Positions 17,464 through 27,032 are shown, counted from the stretch's first letter. The stretch: 53,777 nt of DNA from Falsiroseomonas sp. (GCF_030695085.1 NZ_JAUYTS010000155.1:1-53777), one strand, 5' to 3'. Translations and numbers: made by a program. Notes: a model not told the origin generated them from the sequence alone.

Positions 17464-17991
17464 ATGGACCTGACCATCAAGAGCAAGGCCGAATTGGCCG
17501 CCTTGCGTGACAACGCCGAACGGGTGCTCGCCGACCCGAAGCGGAGTGCGCGGCATGCGGAGGCCCAGCTCCTGCTGGACTCCCTGCCCGTTCCGCCGCC
17601 GCCCGCCGGCAGGGGCGGCGGCGGCGCCACGCCGCAATCAGTGGCCGTGCTGAAGGATTTCGCGGCGCGCGTCGCCGCGGAATACGACCTGTCACCACCG
17701 GCGGGCACGAAACACCCGCATCAGCTCGTCGCCAAGGACGGCACGCCCAAGGTAGGCGGCCGGCAGCGCAAGCGGGAGGTGGCCGCCGACCGCTACATCT
17801 CGCACCGGCGCGGCGATGCGGTCGCGACCCTCGGCTGGCTGCGCCGGCTCGAGGAGGATTTCGAGACCGGTGGTGCCTGGTATCTGGGCGATACCGGCGC
17901 GCCGGCGCAGGATGACACGGCCAGCGATTTCGCCGCCGCATCCGCCGCCTTCCTGAAGCAGCTGGACGCCATGGGCACGCCCCGCCGCTAA
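17464..17991 (+). CDS. Conserved-looking hypothetical protein
   Basis: This 175-aa soluble protein has no signal peptide or membrane span, and I do not recognise the family. The N-terminal 40 residues look helical (KAELAALRDNAERVLADP). A Pro/Gly-rich linker (PVPPPPAGRGGGG) follows, then a mixed charged region with KHPHQLVAKDG and VAADRYISHRRGDAVATLGW. It ends just before a strong hairpin shared with the convergent aquaporin gene. Codon usage matches the neighbours and the start is 8 bp after the aldehyde dehydrogenase stop, so it is probably a real co-transcribed gene. GTG 17452 is an alternative start. Confidence 0.65.
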   Translation: MDLTIKSKAELAALRDNAERVLADPKRSARHAEAQLLLDSLPVPPPPAGRGGGGATPQSVAVLKDFAARVAAEYDLSPPAGTKHPHQLVAKDGTPKVGGRQRKREVAADRYISHRRGDAVATLGWLRRLEEDFETGGAWYLGDTGAPAQDDTASDFAAASAAFLKQLDAMGTPRR

Positions 17992-17993
17992 GC

Positions 17994-18042
17994 CCATCGC
18001 CGTTCTGGCCGGGCCGGCCAGAACGGATCTTCACGGCGATGG
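17994..18042. terminator. Nested and competing hairpins between convergent genes
   Basis: An inner stem CCGTTCTGGCC/GGCCAGAACGG (18000-18026, loop GGGCC) sits inside outer arms CCATCGCCGT (17994-18003) and ACGGCGATGG (18033-18042). The arms overlap by four bases, so the two stems compete. It lies between the hypothetical gene and aqpZ and probably stops transcription from both sides. No T-run is present. Confidence 0.6.
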
Positions 18043-18050
18043 CGCCCGTC

Positions 18051-18791
18051 TCAACGCGCCTCCACCTTGTCGATCACCCGCTCCTCGACCACGGCCGCCG
18101 GCTCGTACTGCCAGCGCGCCAGGGCACCGCCAAGGAAGGCGCCGGCCATCGGCGCAACCCAGAACAGCCAGAGCTGCGCCACGTACTCGCTCCCCGCGAA
18201 CAAGGCCGGCCCGGTGCTGCGCGCCGGATTGACCGATGTGTTGGTGACCGGGATGGAGATCAGGTGGATCAGGGTCAATGCCAGCCCGATCGGGATGCCG
18301 GCGAAGCCCACCGCGGCCCCTTTCGACGTGGTTCCGATGATGATGAACACGAAGAAGAAGGACAGCACGACCTCCACCGCGAAACCGGCCTCCATGCTGT
18401 ATTTGCCGGGGCTGAGTTCGCCATACCCGTTTGCGGCGAAGCCGCCCGGAACCCAGCCGGGCTGGCCCGAGGCGATCATCCAGAGCATCCCGGCCGCAGC
18501 GATGGCCCCTGCGACCTGGGCCGCCATATAGGGCAGCACATGGTGGTTGGCGCAGCGACCGGCCGACCACAGGCCGATCGTCACCGCCGGATTGAAATGC
18601 CCGCCGGAGATGTGGCCGACCGCATAGGCCATGGTCAGCACCGTCAACCCAAAGGCCAGTGCCACGCCCAGGAAACCGATGCCGAGGCCCGGATATGCCG
18701 CCGCAAGGACCGCCGCGCCGCATCCGCCGAAGGTGAGCCAGAAAGTACCAAAGAATTCGGCCGTCAAGCGCCTGCTGAGATCGCCCTTCAT
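18051..18791 (-). CDS. aqpZ: Aquaporin Z, water channel
   Basis: This 246-aa MIP-family channel has six membrane spans. Both NPA boxes are intact: GGHFNPAVT (Asn67-Ala69) and [10 protein letters not shown] (Asn188-Ala190). The selectivity-filter positions fit a water channel rather than a glycerol facilitator: Phe48 (ALAFGLT), His176 (LIHLIS), Thr183 and Arg191. The GIPIG and [14 protein letters not shown] stretches are typical of bacterial AqpZ. It is monocistronic and convergent with the hypothetical gene before it. Start ATG 18791 matches the family start ([12 protein letters not shown]). Confidence 0.95.
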   Translation of the reverse strand: MKGDLSRRLTAEFFGTFWLTFGGCGAAVLAAAYPGLGIGFLGVALAFGLTVLTMAYAVGHISGGHFNPAVTIGLWSAGRCANHHVLPYMAAQVAGAIAAAGMLWMIASGQPGWVPGGFAANGYGELSPGKYSMEAGFAVEVVLSFFFVFIIIGTTSKGAAVGFAGIPIGLALTLIHLISIPVTNTSVNPARSTGPALFAGSEYVAQLWLFWVAPMAGAFLGGALARWQYEPAAVVEERVIDKVEAR

Positions 18792-19098
18792 CCGAGTCTT
18801 CTCCCGAATAAGCCTGCGGGCGAGGATGCCGCAGGATCGGTATCCGGAACCATTACAAAGTGGGTGAAGGCCACCTCACTGTTTCAGGAGGGTCGCATCA
18901 TGTTCCGTACTTCCACATTACTTAATTTTATTGGTTTTAGATAAAACAATCCCAATCAAAATTACTATTCGTATCGCGCCATAACCTTGGCGTCTCATGC
19001 GGATGGGGCAGTCCGTTGGGGCGTGACGGCCGCGACCGGCCAGGCGGCGCGATCGGGGACGCTTCCCTTCCCCGGCCATCCGGTCCATCTGCCAGCCC
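18792..19098. promoter_or_regulatory. Divergent intergenic region with AT-rich island
   Basis: About 307 bp separate aqpZ and the acylase gene. The segment 18905-18975 is strikingly AT-rich compared with everything around it and contains a 6-bp-arm inverted repeat GTTTTA-GA-TAAAAC at 18934-18947. It may carry a promoter or a binding site for a nucleoid protein or regulator. I see no gene in it. Confidence 0.45.
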
Positions 19099-21438
19099 AT
19101 GCGCTTTTTCCTCCGCCTCTCCGGCCGCCTTATCCTGCTGTTCCTCGTGCTCGGCGTGCTGGCCACCGCCTTCGCCGCGGCGCTGGTATTCACCAGCCTG
19201 CCCAATGCGCGGGAGGAACTGGCGGTGCCCAGCCTTTCCGCCCCGGTCGAGATCAGCCTGGACCGGCATGGCATCCCCCGCATCCAGGCGGGGACGGAGC
19301 GTGATGCGGCGGTGGCGCTGGGCTGGCTGCATGCGCGGGACCGGATGTTCCAGATGGAGGCGATGCGCCGCAGCGCCGCCGGGCGGCTGGCCGAGCTCGC
19401 CGGCCCCTCCGCGCTGCGGCTCGACCGTTTCTCCCGCACCCTCGGCCTGCTGCCGCGGGCGGAGGCCGATCTGGCGGCGCTGGATGCAGAGACCCAGGAC
19501 CTGCTGGCCGCCTATGCGGAGGGGGTGAACGCCCAGCTCGCCGTGCGCGGCCGCCTTGCCGCGCCGGAATTCATGGTGGTCGGGGAGCCGGAGCCCTGGC
19601 GGCCCGAACATTCCCTGCTCTGGGGCAAGGTCATGGGCCTCTGGCTCTCCGGCAATTGGCGGCGGGAGCTGGAGCGCGCGGCGCTGGCTGAGGCGCTGCC
19701 GCCCGCAAAGGTGGAAGATCTCTGGCCGCAGGATGAAAGCCCCGGCCGCCCGGATCTCACCGCCCTGCCCAGCGCGCCGCATCTCGCCCGCGTGCTGGAC
19801 GCGATCCCGCTGTTCGGGGAGGACGCGCCCCTGCCCGCCTCCGCCTCCAACGCCTGGGTCGTCGCCGGGCGCCGCAGCGCCAGCGGCGCGCCGATCCTGG
19901 CGAATGACCCGCATCTCGGCTTCAACGCGCCGATCCTCTGGTACCTGGCGCGGATCGAGCTGCCGGGCGGCCAGTTCCGCGTCGGCGCCACGGCGCCCGG
20001 CGTGCCCGGCATCGTCATCGGCCGCAACCAGTCAATCGCCTGGGGCTTCACCACCACCCATTCGGACACCCAGGATGTGTTCGTGGAGCGGCTGGCCGGG
20101 CCGGACGCCTACCTCACGCCCGACGGCCCCCGCCCCTTCACGGTGCGGGAGGAACGCATCGCGGTCCGTGGGCGGGAGGAGCCGGAGATCCTGCGGGTGC
20201 GGGAGACGCGGCACGGCCCGGTGATCTCGGGCCTCGACGGGCTCGCGGCTGCGGAAGGCCATGTGCTGGCCGTCGCCATGGCCAACCTCCAGCCGAACGA
20301 CACGGCCGCCGCGGCGCTGGTCGCGCTGAATCGCGCGACGAATGTGGCGGAAGCCCGTGCCGCCGGCGCCTTGTTCAGCAGCCCGCCGCAGACCCTGCTT
20401 GTGGCCGATTCCGCCGGGCGCATCGCGCAATACCTGCTCGGCCGCACGCCGGTCCGCGCCAGCGGCGATGGCAGCCTGCCCGCGCGGGGCTGGGATGGCA
20501 GCATGGACTGGACCGGCTTCGTGCCTTTCGACGCCATGGCGCATATCGAGGACCCGGAATCGGGCGTGATCGCCAACGCCAATTCCCGCCCGGCCCCGGC
20601 CAGCCACCCCGTCTATCTCGGCCGCGACTGGTATGGCGATTGGCGCCTGCGCCGCATCCGGGACCTTCTGGCCGCCCGCCCGACCCACGACGCCGCCGGC
20701 TTTGCCGCCATGCAGAATGACATGGTCTCCCTTCTGGCGCGGGAGCTTCTGCCGGTGCTGCGCGCCGTGCCGCCGCCGCCCGGGCTGCCGGCCCGCGCCC
20801 ATGCGCTGCTGGCGGATTGGAATGGGGAGATGCGCGCCGACCTGCCGCAGCCGCTGATCCACCACGCCTGGCTGCGCCATTTCCGCCAATTGGCGCTGCA
20901 GGAGGGTGGCGCGCCGGACGGCACCGCGGCCGGATCGGAATTCATCGCCCGCCTGCTGCTGCAACCCGGCCGAGGCGAGGCCTGGTGCGGCGCCCAGGGC
21001 TGCACCCCGCTGCTGGCGCGTGCGCTGGGGCTGGCGGTGGCGGATCTCCAGGCCGAGCATGGCGGTGACCCGGCGGCCTGGCGCTGGGGCGCGGCGCATG
21101 TTGCCCGTTTCGAGCACCCGCTGCTGCGCTTCGTGCCGGTGCTCGGCTGGCTCACCCGGCTGGAGGTCGGCACCGGCGGCGACAATGAAACCCTGTCCCG
21201 CGGCGGCATGCGCGGCGGCGGGGCAAACCCCTTCGCGCATCAGCATGGCGCCGGGTTGCGCATGGTCTCCGACCTGGCGGATGCCGAGGGTGCGATGGCC
21301 ATCATCGCCACCGGACAGTCCGGCCACCCTCTCTCGGATAATTTCGCGAGCATGATGGAACTGTGGCGATCTGGTGACGTTGTGCGGCTGGGGCGTCGCG
21401 TGGAAAATGAGACAGGTTCCATCCGGCTGACTCCGTAA
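19099..21438 (+). CDS. Penicillin acylase family protein (Ntn hydrolase, S45)
   Basis: This 779-aa precursor of a periplasmic or membrane-anchored amidase is expected to self-cleave into alpha and beta subunits. An N-terminal hydrophobic segment (residues 11-32) serves as signal or anchor. The catalytic Ser250, the N-terminal residue of the beta chain after autoprocessing, lies in PASASNAWVVAGRRS. The family patterns DRHGIPRIQAGTERDAAVAL, ANDPHLGFNAPILWY, GVPGIVIGRNQSIAWGFTTT and the C-terminal SGQSGHPLSDNF-like TGQSGHPLSDNFAS are clear. Natural substrates of such enzymes include acyl-homoserine lactones and N-acyl amino acids, but the sequence does not decide which. Start ATG 19099 gives the expected signal sequence. 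Confidence 0.92.
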   Translation: MRFFLRLSGRLILLFLVLGVLATAFAAALVFTSLPNAREELAVPSLSAPVEISLDRHGIPRIQAGTERDAAVALGWLHARDRMFQMEAMRRSAAGRLAELAGPSALRLDRFSRTLGLLPRAEADLAALDAETQDLLAAYAEGVNAQLAVRGRLAAPEFMVVGEPEPWRPEHSLLWGKVMGLWLSGNWRRELERAALAEALPPAKVEDLWPQDESPGRPDLTALPSAPHLARVLDAIPLFGEDAPLPASASNAWVVAGRRSASGAPILANDPHLGFNAPILWYLARIELPGGQFRVGATAPGVPGIVIGRNQSIAWGFTTTHSDTQDVFVERLAGPDAYLTPDGPRPFTVREERIAVRGREEPEILRVRETRHGPVISGLDGLAAAEGHVLAVAMANLQPNDTAAAALVALNRATNVAEARAAGALFSSPPQTLLVADSAGRIAQYLLGRTPVRASGDGSLPARGWDGSMDWTGFVPFDAMAHIEDPESGVIANANSRPAPASHPVYLGRDWYGDWRLRRIRDLLAARPTHDAAGFAAMQNDMVSLLARELLPVLRAVPPPPGLPARAHALLADWNGEMRADLPQPLIHHAWLRHFRQLALQEGGAPDGTAAGSEFIARLLLQPGRGEAWCGAQGCTPLLARALGLAVADLQAEHGGDPAAWRWGAAHVARFEHPLLRFVPVLGWLTRLEVGTGGDNETLSRGGMRGGGANPFAHQHGAGLRMVSDLADAEGAMAIIATGQSGHPLSDNFASMMELWRSGDVVRLGRRVENETGSIRLTP

Positions 21439-21457
21439 ACCGATTCGGAGCAAGGCT

Positions 21458-21940
21458 GTGCCCATCTCGAACCCCCGCGCGTTTGACGGTGTTCTGCGCC
21501 GGCGGATCGTGGCCTGGGCCATCGATGCGGCACTGGTGGTGATGTTGTCCTGGGTGCTCTGGGGTGGGGCCGCGCTGCTGGCGGTGTTCACCATCGGGCT
21601 GGCGGGCGGGTTGCTGCTGCTGCCCTGGGCGATGATCCTGCCCATCCTGTACGGCACGCTGTCGATTTCCTCCCCCCTCTCGGCGACGCCGGGCCAGGCG
21701 GTGATGGGGCTGGCGGTGCGGTCCGATGCGGATGGTGCGGCGCCCACGATGGGCCAGGCCTTCACCTCCACCACGCTTTACGCGCTGTCCTGGGCCGCTG
21801 GCGGCCTGCCCTTGCTGGCGCCGCTGTTCTCCGGCCGCAGCCGCACGCTGCACGACCTGTTCTCCGGCACGCTGGTGGTCCGCAGCGCGGTGCTGGCGCG
21901 GCCCGAAAGATCACGCGACTTCGCTGCCGAGGATGGTTGA
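21458..21940 (+). CDS. RDD family membrane protein
   Basis: This small membrane protein (160 aa) has the RDD domain pattern: an Arg-containing first helix (RRRIVAWAIDAALVVML), then a second long hydrophobic helix and a Gly-rich TPGQAVMGLAVRS loop, and finally SRTLHDLFSGTLVV. The function of the family is poorly known; some members are linked to ion exchange. It begins with GTG 21458 behind GGAGCAAGG, 19 bp after the acylase stop, and probably forms an operon with it and bpt. Confidence 0.8.
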   Translation: MPISNPRAFDGVLRRRIVAWAIDAALVVMLSWVLWGGAALLAVFTIGLAGGLLLLPWAMILPILYGTLSISSPLSATPGQAVMGLAVRSDADGAAPTMGQAFTSTTLYALSWAAGGLPLLAPLFSGRSRTLHDLFSGTLVVRSAVLARPERSRDFAAEDG

Positions 21941-21965
21941 TTTGCGGCTGTCGAAAGCCGAGACT

Positions 21966-22761
21966 ATGTCCCAATCAGATGTTGCACCGCCCCGCACGCC
22001 GCCCCCAGTTCTTCTATACGACAGCGCCTCTGCCCTGCCCGTATTTGGCCGGGCGGACTGAGCGGAAGATCGTCACCGAGTTGTCGGGGGCGGAGGCGGA
22101 GCCACTGCATGACCGGCTGTCCCGCGCCGGCTTCCGCCGGAGCCATAATATCGCCTATTCCCCGGTCTGCCCGGGCTGCCGCGCCTGCATTCCCATTCGC
22201 ATCGTCGCCAGCGCCTTCCAGCCGGATCGCACCCAGCGCCGCATCTTCCGCCAGAACGCCGACCTCACGACGTCGGAACTGCCGGCGCGCGCAACGGCGG
22301 AGCAGTTCGCCCTGTTCCAGCGCTACCAGGGTGCCCGCCACGGTGATGGCGACATGGCGGCGATGGGCTTCTACGACTACCGCGCCATGGTTGAGGACAC
22401 GCCGATCACCACCGGCGTGGTGGAATTCCGCGATGCCAGCGGCCGGCTGGTCGGCGCCTGCCTGACGGATTGGCTCTCGGACGGGCTATCCGCCGTCTAT
22501 TCCTTCTTCGAGGCGGATAGCGGCAAGCGCAGCCTGGGCACCTACACCATCCTGTGGCTGGTCGCCCGCGCCCGTGCGCTGGGCCTTCCCTATGTCTATC
22601 TGGGCTATTGGGTGCCACAGAGCGCCAAGATGTCCTACAAATCCCGCTTCCGCCCGAGCGAGACCCTGGCCGGCGGCGTCTGGCGGGTGCTGGCGGAGCA
22701 CCAGGACCATGCCGAGCCGCTGGACCCGGACCACCAGGAAAAGCTGACCGTCACCGGATAG
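21966..22761 (+). pseudogene. bpt: Aspartate/glutamate leucyltransferase (bpt) with apparent one-base insertion near the start
   Basis: The enzyme attaches Leu from tRNA to N-terminal Asp/Glu and marks proteins for ClpSAP (N-degron pathway). The body is intact in one frame from 21979: QFFYTTAPLPCPYL, CPGCRACIPIRI, TDWLSDGLSAVYSFFE and YLGYWVPQSAKMSYK are all bacterial ATE features. The likely original start, ATG 21966 (MSQSDVAPPRTPP), is in another frame. Removing one C from the run at 22002-22006 joins it perfectly to QFFYTT. As sequenced, translation could start at ATG 21979 (MLHRPARRPQFFYTT), keeping the conserved Cys motif, so the product (about 260 aa) may still work. This may be a real indel or a homopolymer error. 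Confidence 0.72.
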
Positions 22762-22770
22762 GCGGCCCGG

Positions 22771-23925
22771 TCACCCGTTGCCGGATGGTTGCTCCAGATA
22801 GGCATGGCGCCTGACCGGCCCCTGGAAGGTCCAGGCCATCTGTTCCGCCGGCGCCAGGGTCTTCCGCAGCGGCGTCTTCTTGCCGGCCAGCGCCGCCACC
22901 AGGTCAGCGCGCGCGTTGCGGTCGTTGCGATACCATTGGTGCTGAAGCGCATCATATTCCGTGCCGCCCGTGGGCAGGACTTCCGCCTTGGTGTTCCAGG
23001 CAAGGCCGGGCCAGTAATCCACCACCTTTACCGCCTCCGGCAGCGCGGTCAGATCATCCGGTCCGAAATGGCCAAGCCGGCGGCTGTCCTGGTTGGCGAT
23101 GCGGCTGGCCCAGCTCAGCGTGGTGTCGCGGCTGATGGCCACCGTCACGCGCTCCGCCAGGGCGGCCAGCATCCGCAGCGACATGCCGGGCGCGAAGGCG
23201 CTGCAATCCACATCCGCCGCGGCCATCACCGCATCCCCGAACAGGCCGCGCATCTCCCGGGTCATCAGGCCATTGGCCAGCGACAGCAGCCCATAGGCCA
23301 ACGCATGATTGCCCATGGAATGCGCCAGCAGGGCGAGGCGCGGCGGTTCCTCGCCGCAGCGCGCGCGGGCATTGCGGATCTGCGCCAGCAGCCGCGCCAG
23401 GGCGGGGCCGGAGGCTGCGGCATCCAGCTGGTCTCGCCGGTACTGTTCCTTTGCCCCGCCAATGAAGCCGCCGGCATCCGCCGCGATGACCTTGCCGTCC
23501 GAGGGCCAGGAGAAAACCAGTGGCGCCAGGGACAGGCCCGCCGCGCCGTAGAATTCCTGCAACTGCGCGGCGCGCGTGACGGCGCTTTCGAAGCTGTTGG
23601 AGAAGCCATGGATGAACAGCAGCGGCACCGCCTGTTGTGCCGCCGCCAGGGCAAGCCAGGAATCGAGCAGCCGGGCGCAATCGCCGCCATCCACATCCTG
23701 GAAATCATCGAGCCCGGTGATCTCCGGCGGCCGTAGCGCGTCGCGCTCCGCCTCCGTCGCATCCGGCTTGCCGAGCAATTCCACCTCGACACGGCCGAGC
23801 CATAGCCGGCCCGGCGCGGCCTGATCCGCATCCATGCAGAAGGCCGCATCCATGCGGGCGCGGTTGGTGGCGAAATGGATGATGGTCGAGCCGGCCTTGG
23901 CGGCCTTCTTCGGCTTCTTTGCCAT
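22771..23925 (-). CDS. DUF900-like alpha/beta hydrolase
   Basis: This is a 384-aa protein of the DUF900-type serine hydrolases. The oxyanion strand LLFIHGFSNSFESAV, the nucleophile elbow LAHSMGNHAL (Ser in A-H-S-M-G) and WPSDGKVIA are clear. No signal peptide is present; the start is Lys-rich (MAKKPKKAAKAG). The substrate is unknown. The gene lies 59 bp downstream of parC on the same strand. Its start codon and Shine-Dalgarno are buried in a 13-bp perfect hairpin (23921-23959), which suggests translational control. It ends 9 bp from the convergent bpt stop. Confidence 0.85.
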   Translation of the reverse strand: MAKKPKKAAKAGSTIIHFATNRARMDAAFCMDADQAAPGRLWLGRVEVELLGKPDATEAERDALRPPEITGLDDFQDVDGGDCARLLDSWLALAAAQQAVPLLFIHGFSNSFESAVTRAAQLQEFYGAAGLSLAPLVFSWPSDGKVIAADAGGFIGGAKEQYRRDQLDAAASGPALARLLAQIRNARARCGEEPPRLALLAHSMGNHALAYGLLSLANGLMTREMRGLFGDAVMAAADVDCSAFAPGMSLRMLAALAERVTVAISRDTTLSWASRIANQDSRRLGHFGPDDLTALPEAVKVVDYWPGLAWNTKAEVLPTGGTEYDALQHQWYRNDRNARADLVAALAGKKTPLRKTLAPAEQMAWTFQGPVRRHAYLEQPSGNG

Positions 23926-23959
23926 GCTGTCCTCCCGGAGGGGGTCAGGACAGCATGGC
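23921..23959 (-). promoter_or_regulatory. 13-bp hairpin sequestering start codon and SD
   Basis: Read on the minus strand, arms GCCATGCTGTCCT and AGGACAGCATGGC enclose a 13-nt loop. The 3' arm contains the ATG (23925) and half of the GGGAGGA ribosome site of the hydrolase gene. The 5' arm carries a three-codon reading frame (ATG CTG TCC TGA). The position is right for a translational switch or an attenuator after parC. There is no T-run. Confidence 0.6.
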
Positions 23960-23984
23960 GGCCTCGGTCATGTCGAGCGTGGAA

Positions 23985-26255
23985 TCACACCCCGAACTTG
24001 CGCGATTTGGGGAAGCGGTCCGGCGGCATCTTGCCCGCGCCGGCGCGCTGCCCGGCCCAGGTTCGGAGGTCGGTCTCCACCTTCACCCCGCCGCCATAGC
24101 GCCAGGCGAGGCCTTCTTTGGCGGAAAACACCTTGGCATCATTCAGCGTCGCGCCGTCCTTCAGCTGCATCAGCTGCACCCCGCGGCCGCGCGTCATTTC
24201 CGGCACCTGGGAGAGTGGGAACACCAGCAGGCGGTTGTTGCTGCCGATCGTCGCCACGCTGTCGCCTTCCGCCGTTCCTGATTGCAACGGCACGCACAGC
24301 AGCGCCTCCACCGCCGCATCCACCACCAGCACCTGCTTGCCGGTGCGCTTTTCCGCCAGCAGCTCCTCGCCCTTCACCACGAAGCCCTTGCCATCCGTCG
24401 CGGCGATCAGGAAGCGGCGGCCGTCCTTGTGGACGAACAGCGTCACCACATCATCGCCATTGGACAGGTCGAGCAGCAGCCGCACCGGCTGGCCATCGCC
24501 GCGGCCGCGCGGGATGGCATCCGCCTTGACGGTATAGGCCTTGCCATTGGTCGCCAGCACCACGATGCGGTCCGTCGTCTCGGCGTGCAGGGCGTATTTC
24601 AGGCTGTCGCCTTCCTTGAAGCGCAGCTCCGCATCGGCGCCGAGATGGCCCTTCTGCGCCCGGATCCAACCCTTCTCGGAGAGGATGACCGTGATCGGCT
24701 CGCGCTCGATGAAGGCGGTCTCGTCCACCACCGCGCCGGCCTCGATGGTGCCGGGGATGGTGCGGCGCTTGCCGAGCGCCGTCTCCTGGCCGAACTTCTC
24801 GCGCGCCGCGCGCACCTCATCGGCAATGGCGGCCCAGCGCTTGGCATCGCTGGAGAGCAGGCCGCGCAGCTTCGCCTGTTCGCGGCTCAGCTTCGTGTGC
24901 TCGCGCCGGATCTCCATCTCCTCCAGCTTGCGCAGTGCGCGCAGGCGCATGTCGAGGATGGCGTTGGCCTGGGTCTCGGTCAGGCTGAAGGTGGCCATCA
25001 GGGCTTCCTTCGGCTTGTCCTCCTCCCGTACGATGCGGATCACCTCATCCAGGTTCAGGTAGACAATCAGGTAGCCGTCGAGGATCTCGAGCCGCCGCGC
25101 GATCGCCGCCAGCCGATGCTCCGACCGCCGCACCAGCACCACATGGCGGTGGTCGAGCCAGCAGCGCAGCACCTCCCGCAGCCCCATCACGCGGGGCGTG
25201 CGCTCCGCATCCAGCACGTTCATGTTGAGCGGGAATCGGGTTTCGAGCTGGGTGTGGCGGAACAGCGTCTCCATCAACATCTTCGCATCGATCGCCCGCG
25301 TCTTCGGCTCCAGCACCAGCCGCACCACGTCCGTCGATTCGTCCCGCACATCGCCGAGCAGCGGGAGCTTCTTCTCCTCCATCAGCGCGGCGATCTGCTC
25401 GATCAGGCGGGATTTCTGCACCTGGTAGGGGATTTCGGTGACCACCACCTGCCAGGTGCCGTTCTTCAGCGGCTCCACATTCCATTGCGCCCGCAGGCGG
25501 AAGCCGCCGCGGCCGGTGGCATAGGCCTCCCGCATCGATTCCGGGCTTTCCACCAGAAGCCCGCCGGTCGGGAAATCCGGGCCCTTCACATGCGCCAGCA
25601 ATGCGTCGATGCCCGCTTCGGGGTTCTCGATCAGCACCAGCGCGGCGTCGCACAATTCACCCGCGTTATGTGGCGGGATGGAGGTCGCCATGCCCACCGC
25701 GATGCCGGCCGCGCCATTCGCCAGCAGGTTCGGGAAGGCGGCCGGCAGGACCAGCGGTTCCTTTTCCTCGCCATCGTAGGTGGCGCGGAAATCGACCGCA
25801 TTCTCCTCGATGCCCTCCAGCAGCGCCTGGGCCACCTCCGTCAAACGGGCTTCCGTGTAGCGCATGGCCGCGGCGTTATCGCCGTCGATATTGCCGAAAT
25901 TGCCCTGGCCCTCGACCAGCGGGTAGCGCGCGGCGAAGTCCTGCGCCTGGCGGACCAGAGCTTCGTAGATGCTGCTATCGCCGTGCGGATGGTATTTGCC
26001 CATCACGTCGCCGACGATGCGGGCGCATTTCTTGAAGCCGGCGGCGGGGTCCAGCTTGAGCTGGTGCATGGCGTAGAGCAGCCGCCGGTGCACCGGCTTC
26101 AGCCCATCGCGCACATCCGGCAAGGACCGGCTGACGATGGTGGACAGCGCATAGGCCAGATACCGCTCGGACAAAGCCGCGGCCAGCCCGGTCTCCCGCA
26201 TGTCGCCGCCATTGTCGGGGAAGGCCGGCGGCGGGGTCTTGATGTCATCCGGCAT
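23985..26255 (-). CDS. parC: DNA topoisomerase IV subunit A
   Basis: This 756-aa type IIA topoisomerase subunit cuts and rejoins DNA to decatenate chromosomes, with ParE. The start of the breakage-reunion domain is [20 protein letters not shown]. The catalytic tyrosine is Tyr133 in [10 protein letters not shown]. The quinolone region reads [15 protein letters not shown], with Ser94 and Glu98 at the positions equivalent to E. coli Ser80 and Glu84, the susceptible form. A coiled-coil gate region and a short C-terminal beta-propeller follow; the length suits ParC better than GyrA. The gene follows recO on the same strand by 33 bp. Confidence 0.93.
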   Translation of the reverse strand: MPDDIKTPPPAFPDNGGDMRETGLAAALSERYLAYALSTIVSRSLPDVRDGLKPVHRRLLYAMHQLKLDPAAGFKKCARIVGDVMGKYHPHGDSSIYEALVRQAQDFAARYPLVEGQGNFGNIDGDNAAAMRYTEARLTEVAQALLEGIEENAVDFRATYDGEEKEPLVLPAAFPNLLANGAAGIAVGMATSIPPHNAGELCDAALVLIENPEAGIDALLAHVKGPDFPTGGLLVESPESMREAYATGRGGFRLRAQWNVEPLKNGTWQVVVTEIPYQVQKSRLIEQIAALMEEKKLPLLGDVRDESTDVVRLVLEPKTRAIDAKMLMETLFRHTQLETRFPLNMNVLDAERTPRVMGLREVLRCWLDHRHVVLVRRSEHRLAAIARRLEILDGYLIVYLNLDEVIRIVREEDKPKEALMATFSLTETQANAILDMRLRALRKLEEMEIRREHTKLSREQAKLRGLLSSDAKRWAAIADEVRAAREKFGQETALGKRRTIPGTIEAGAVVDETAFIEREPITVILSEKGWIRAQKGHLGADAELRFKEGDSLKYALHAETTDRIVVLATNGKAYTVKADAIPRGRGDGQPVRLLLDLSNGDDVVTLFVHKDGRRFLIAATDGKGFVVKGEELLAEKRTGKQVLVVDAAVEALLCVPLQSGTAEGDSVATIGSNNRLLVFPLSQVPEMTRGRGVQLMQLKDGATLNDAKVFSAKEGLAWRYGGGVKVETDLRTWAGQRAGAGKMPPDRFPKSRKFGV

Positions 26256-26288
26256 GGTTTGAGATTCGTGCTTTGTTCAGGGTGGGGT

Positions 26289-27032
26289 TTAAACCGGCTC
26301 CGGCGGGGATACCAGCGCCGTGACGCGATCCGTCAGCAGGTCCCGCGCCGCCGGCAGGCCGCGGTTGTGCACGCCGTACACGTCGCGCGCCAGGAAATGT
26401 CCGGTCAGCCGCAGCCCCGCCGCCCAGTCCAGCGGCCCGGACGGGCCCTGGCCGAGCAGGAAGGCCGGCAGCGGCAGCAGCCGGTCGCGCCATTCTCCGG
26501 CCGCGGTGGCGGAGACGGCGCGGGCGGAACGCGGCGAGACGAAGGCCAGATCCTCCCGGCTGCCGGTCACCGCGCAGGCTGAGAAATCCAGCCCATAGCC
26601 GAGATCGGCCAGCAGATCCGCCTCCCACCGCACCAGATCGGGCAGCGCCAGTTCGGTGCCGCGTGCCAGGGTGGCGATGAAGGCGACCAGGCCATGGAAG
26701 ATGCGCGGATGCGCCTCCCGCTCCGGCAGCGCCGATTCCGCGACGGCGCAGGCGGACCGCAGAGCGGCAAGGGCCAGCGGGTCCTCCATCGCCAGCGCGG
26801 CGGCGGGATGCACCAGCTCCGCGCTCAGCGCGCCAAGTTGCTCCGGCAGTCGCGCCACCCAGCGCGCCTCCACCAGGTTGCCGGGCTGCCACAAGGCCGA
26901 TTGGCCGCGGGAGGCACCGCCCTTGGCCAGCCCCGCATGGCGGCCGTGGTCTTCCGTCAGCAGCGTGGCGATGACGCCACCCTCGCCATGCGGGCGGATA
27001 TCCAGCACCACCGCAGGGGCTTCCCATTCCAT
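26289..27032 (-). CDS. recO: DNA repair protein RecO
   Basis: This 247-aa recombination mediator helps load RecA onto SSB-coated DNA together with RecR. The N-terminal OB-fold begins MEWEAPAVVLDIRPHGEGG, the standard family start, with GHAGLAKGG-like DHGRHAGLAKGGASR. The C-terminal helical domain contains ARGTELALPDLVRWEADLLADLGYGLD. Zinc-binding cysteines found in some RecO proteins are absent. ATG 27032 is chosen over a longer frame start because it gives the conserved N-terminus. It is divergent from the membrane-protein gene at 27200 across 167 bp, which must hold both promoters. Confidence 0.9.
   Translation of the reverse strand: MEWEAPAVVLDIRPHGEGGVIATLLTEDHGRHAGLAKGGASRGQSALWQPGNLVEARWVARLPEQLGALSAELVHPAAALAMEDPLALAALRSACAVAESALPEREAHPRIFHGLVAFIATLARGTELALPDLVRWEADLLADLGYGLDFSACAVTGSREDLAFVSPRSARAVSATAAGEWRDRLLPLPAFLLGQGPSGPLDWAAGLRLTGHFLARDVYGVHNRGLPAARDLLTDRVTALVSPPEPV

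Noticed and set aside
24282..26582. 766-codon plus-strand frame opposite parC and recO
   Set aside because: His/Gln/Arg-rich, no motifs; parC on the other strand has full family motifs.
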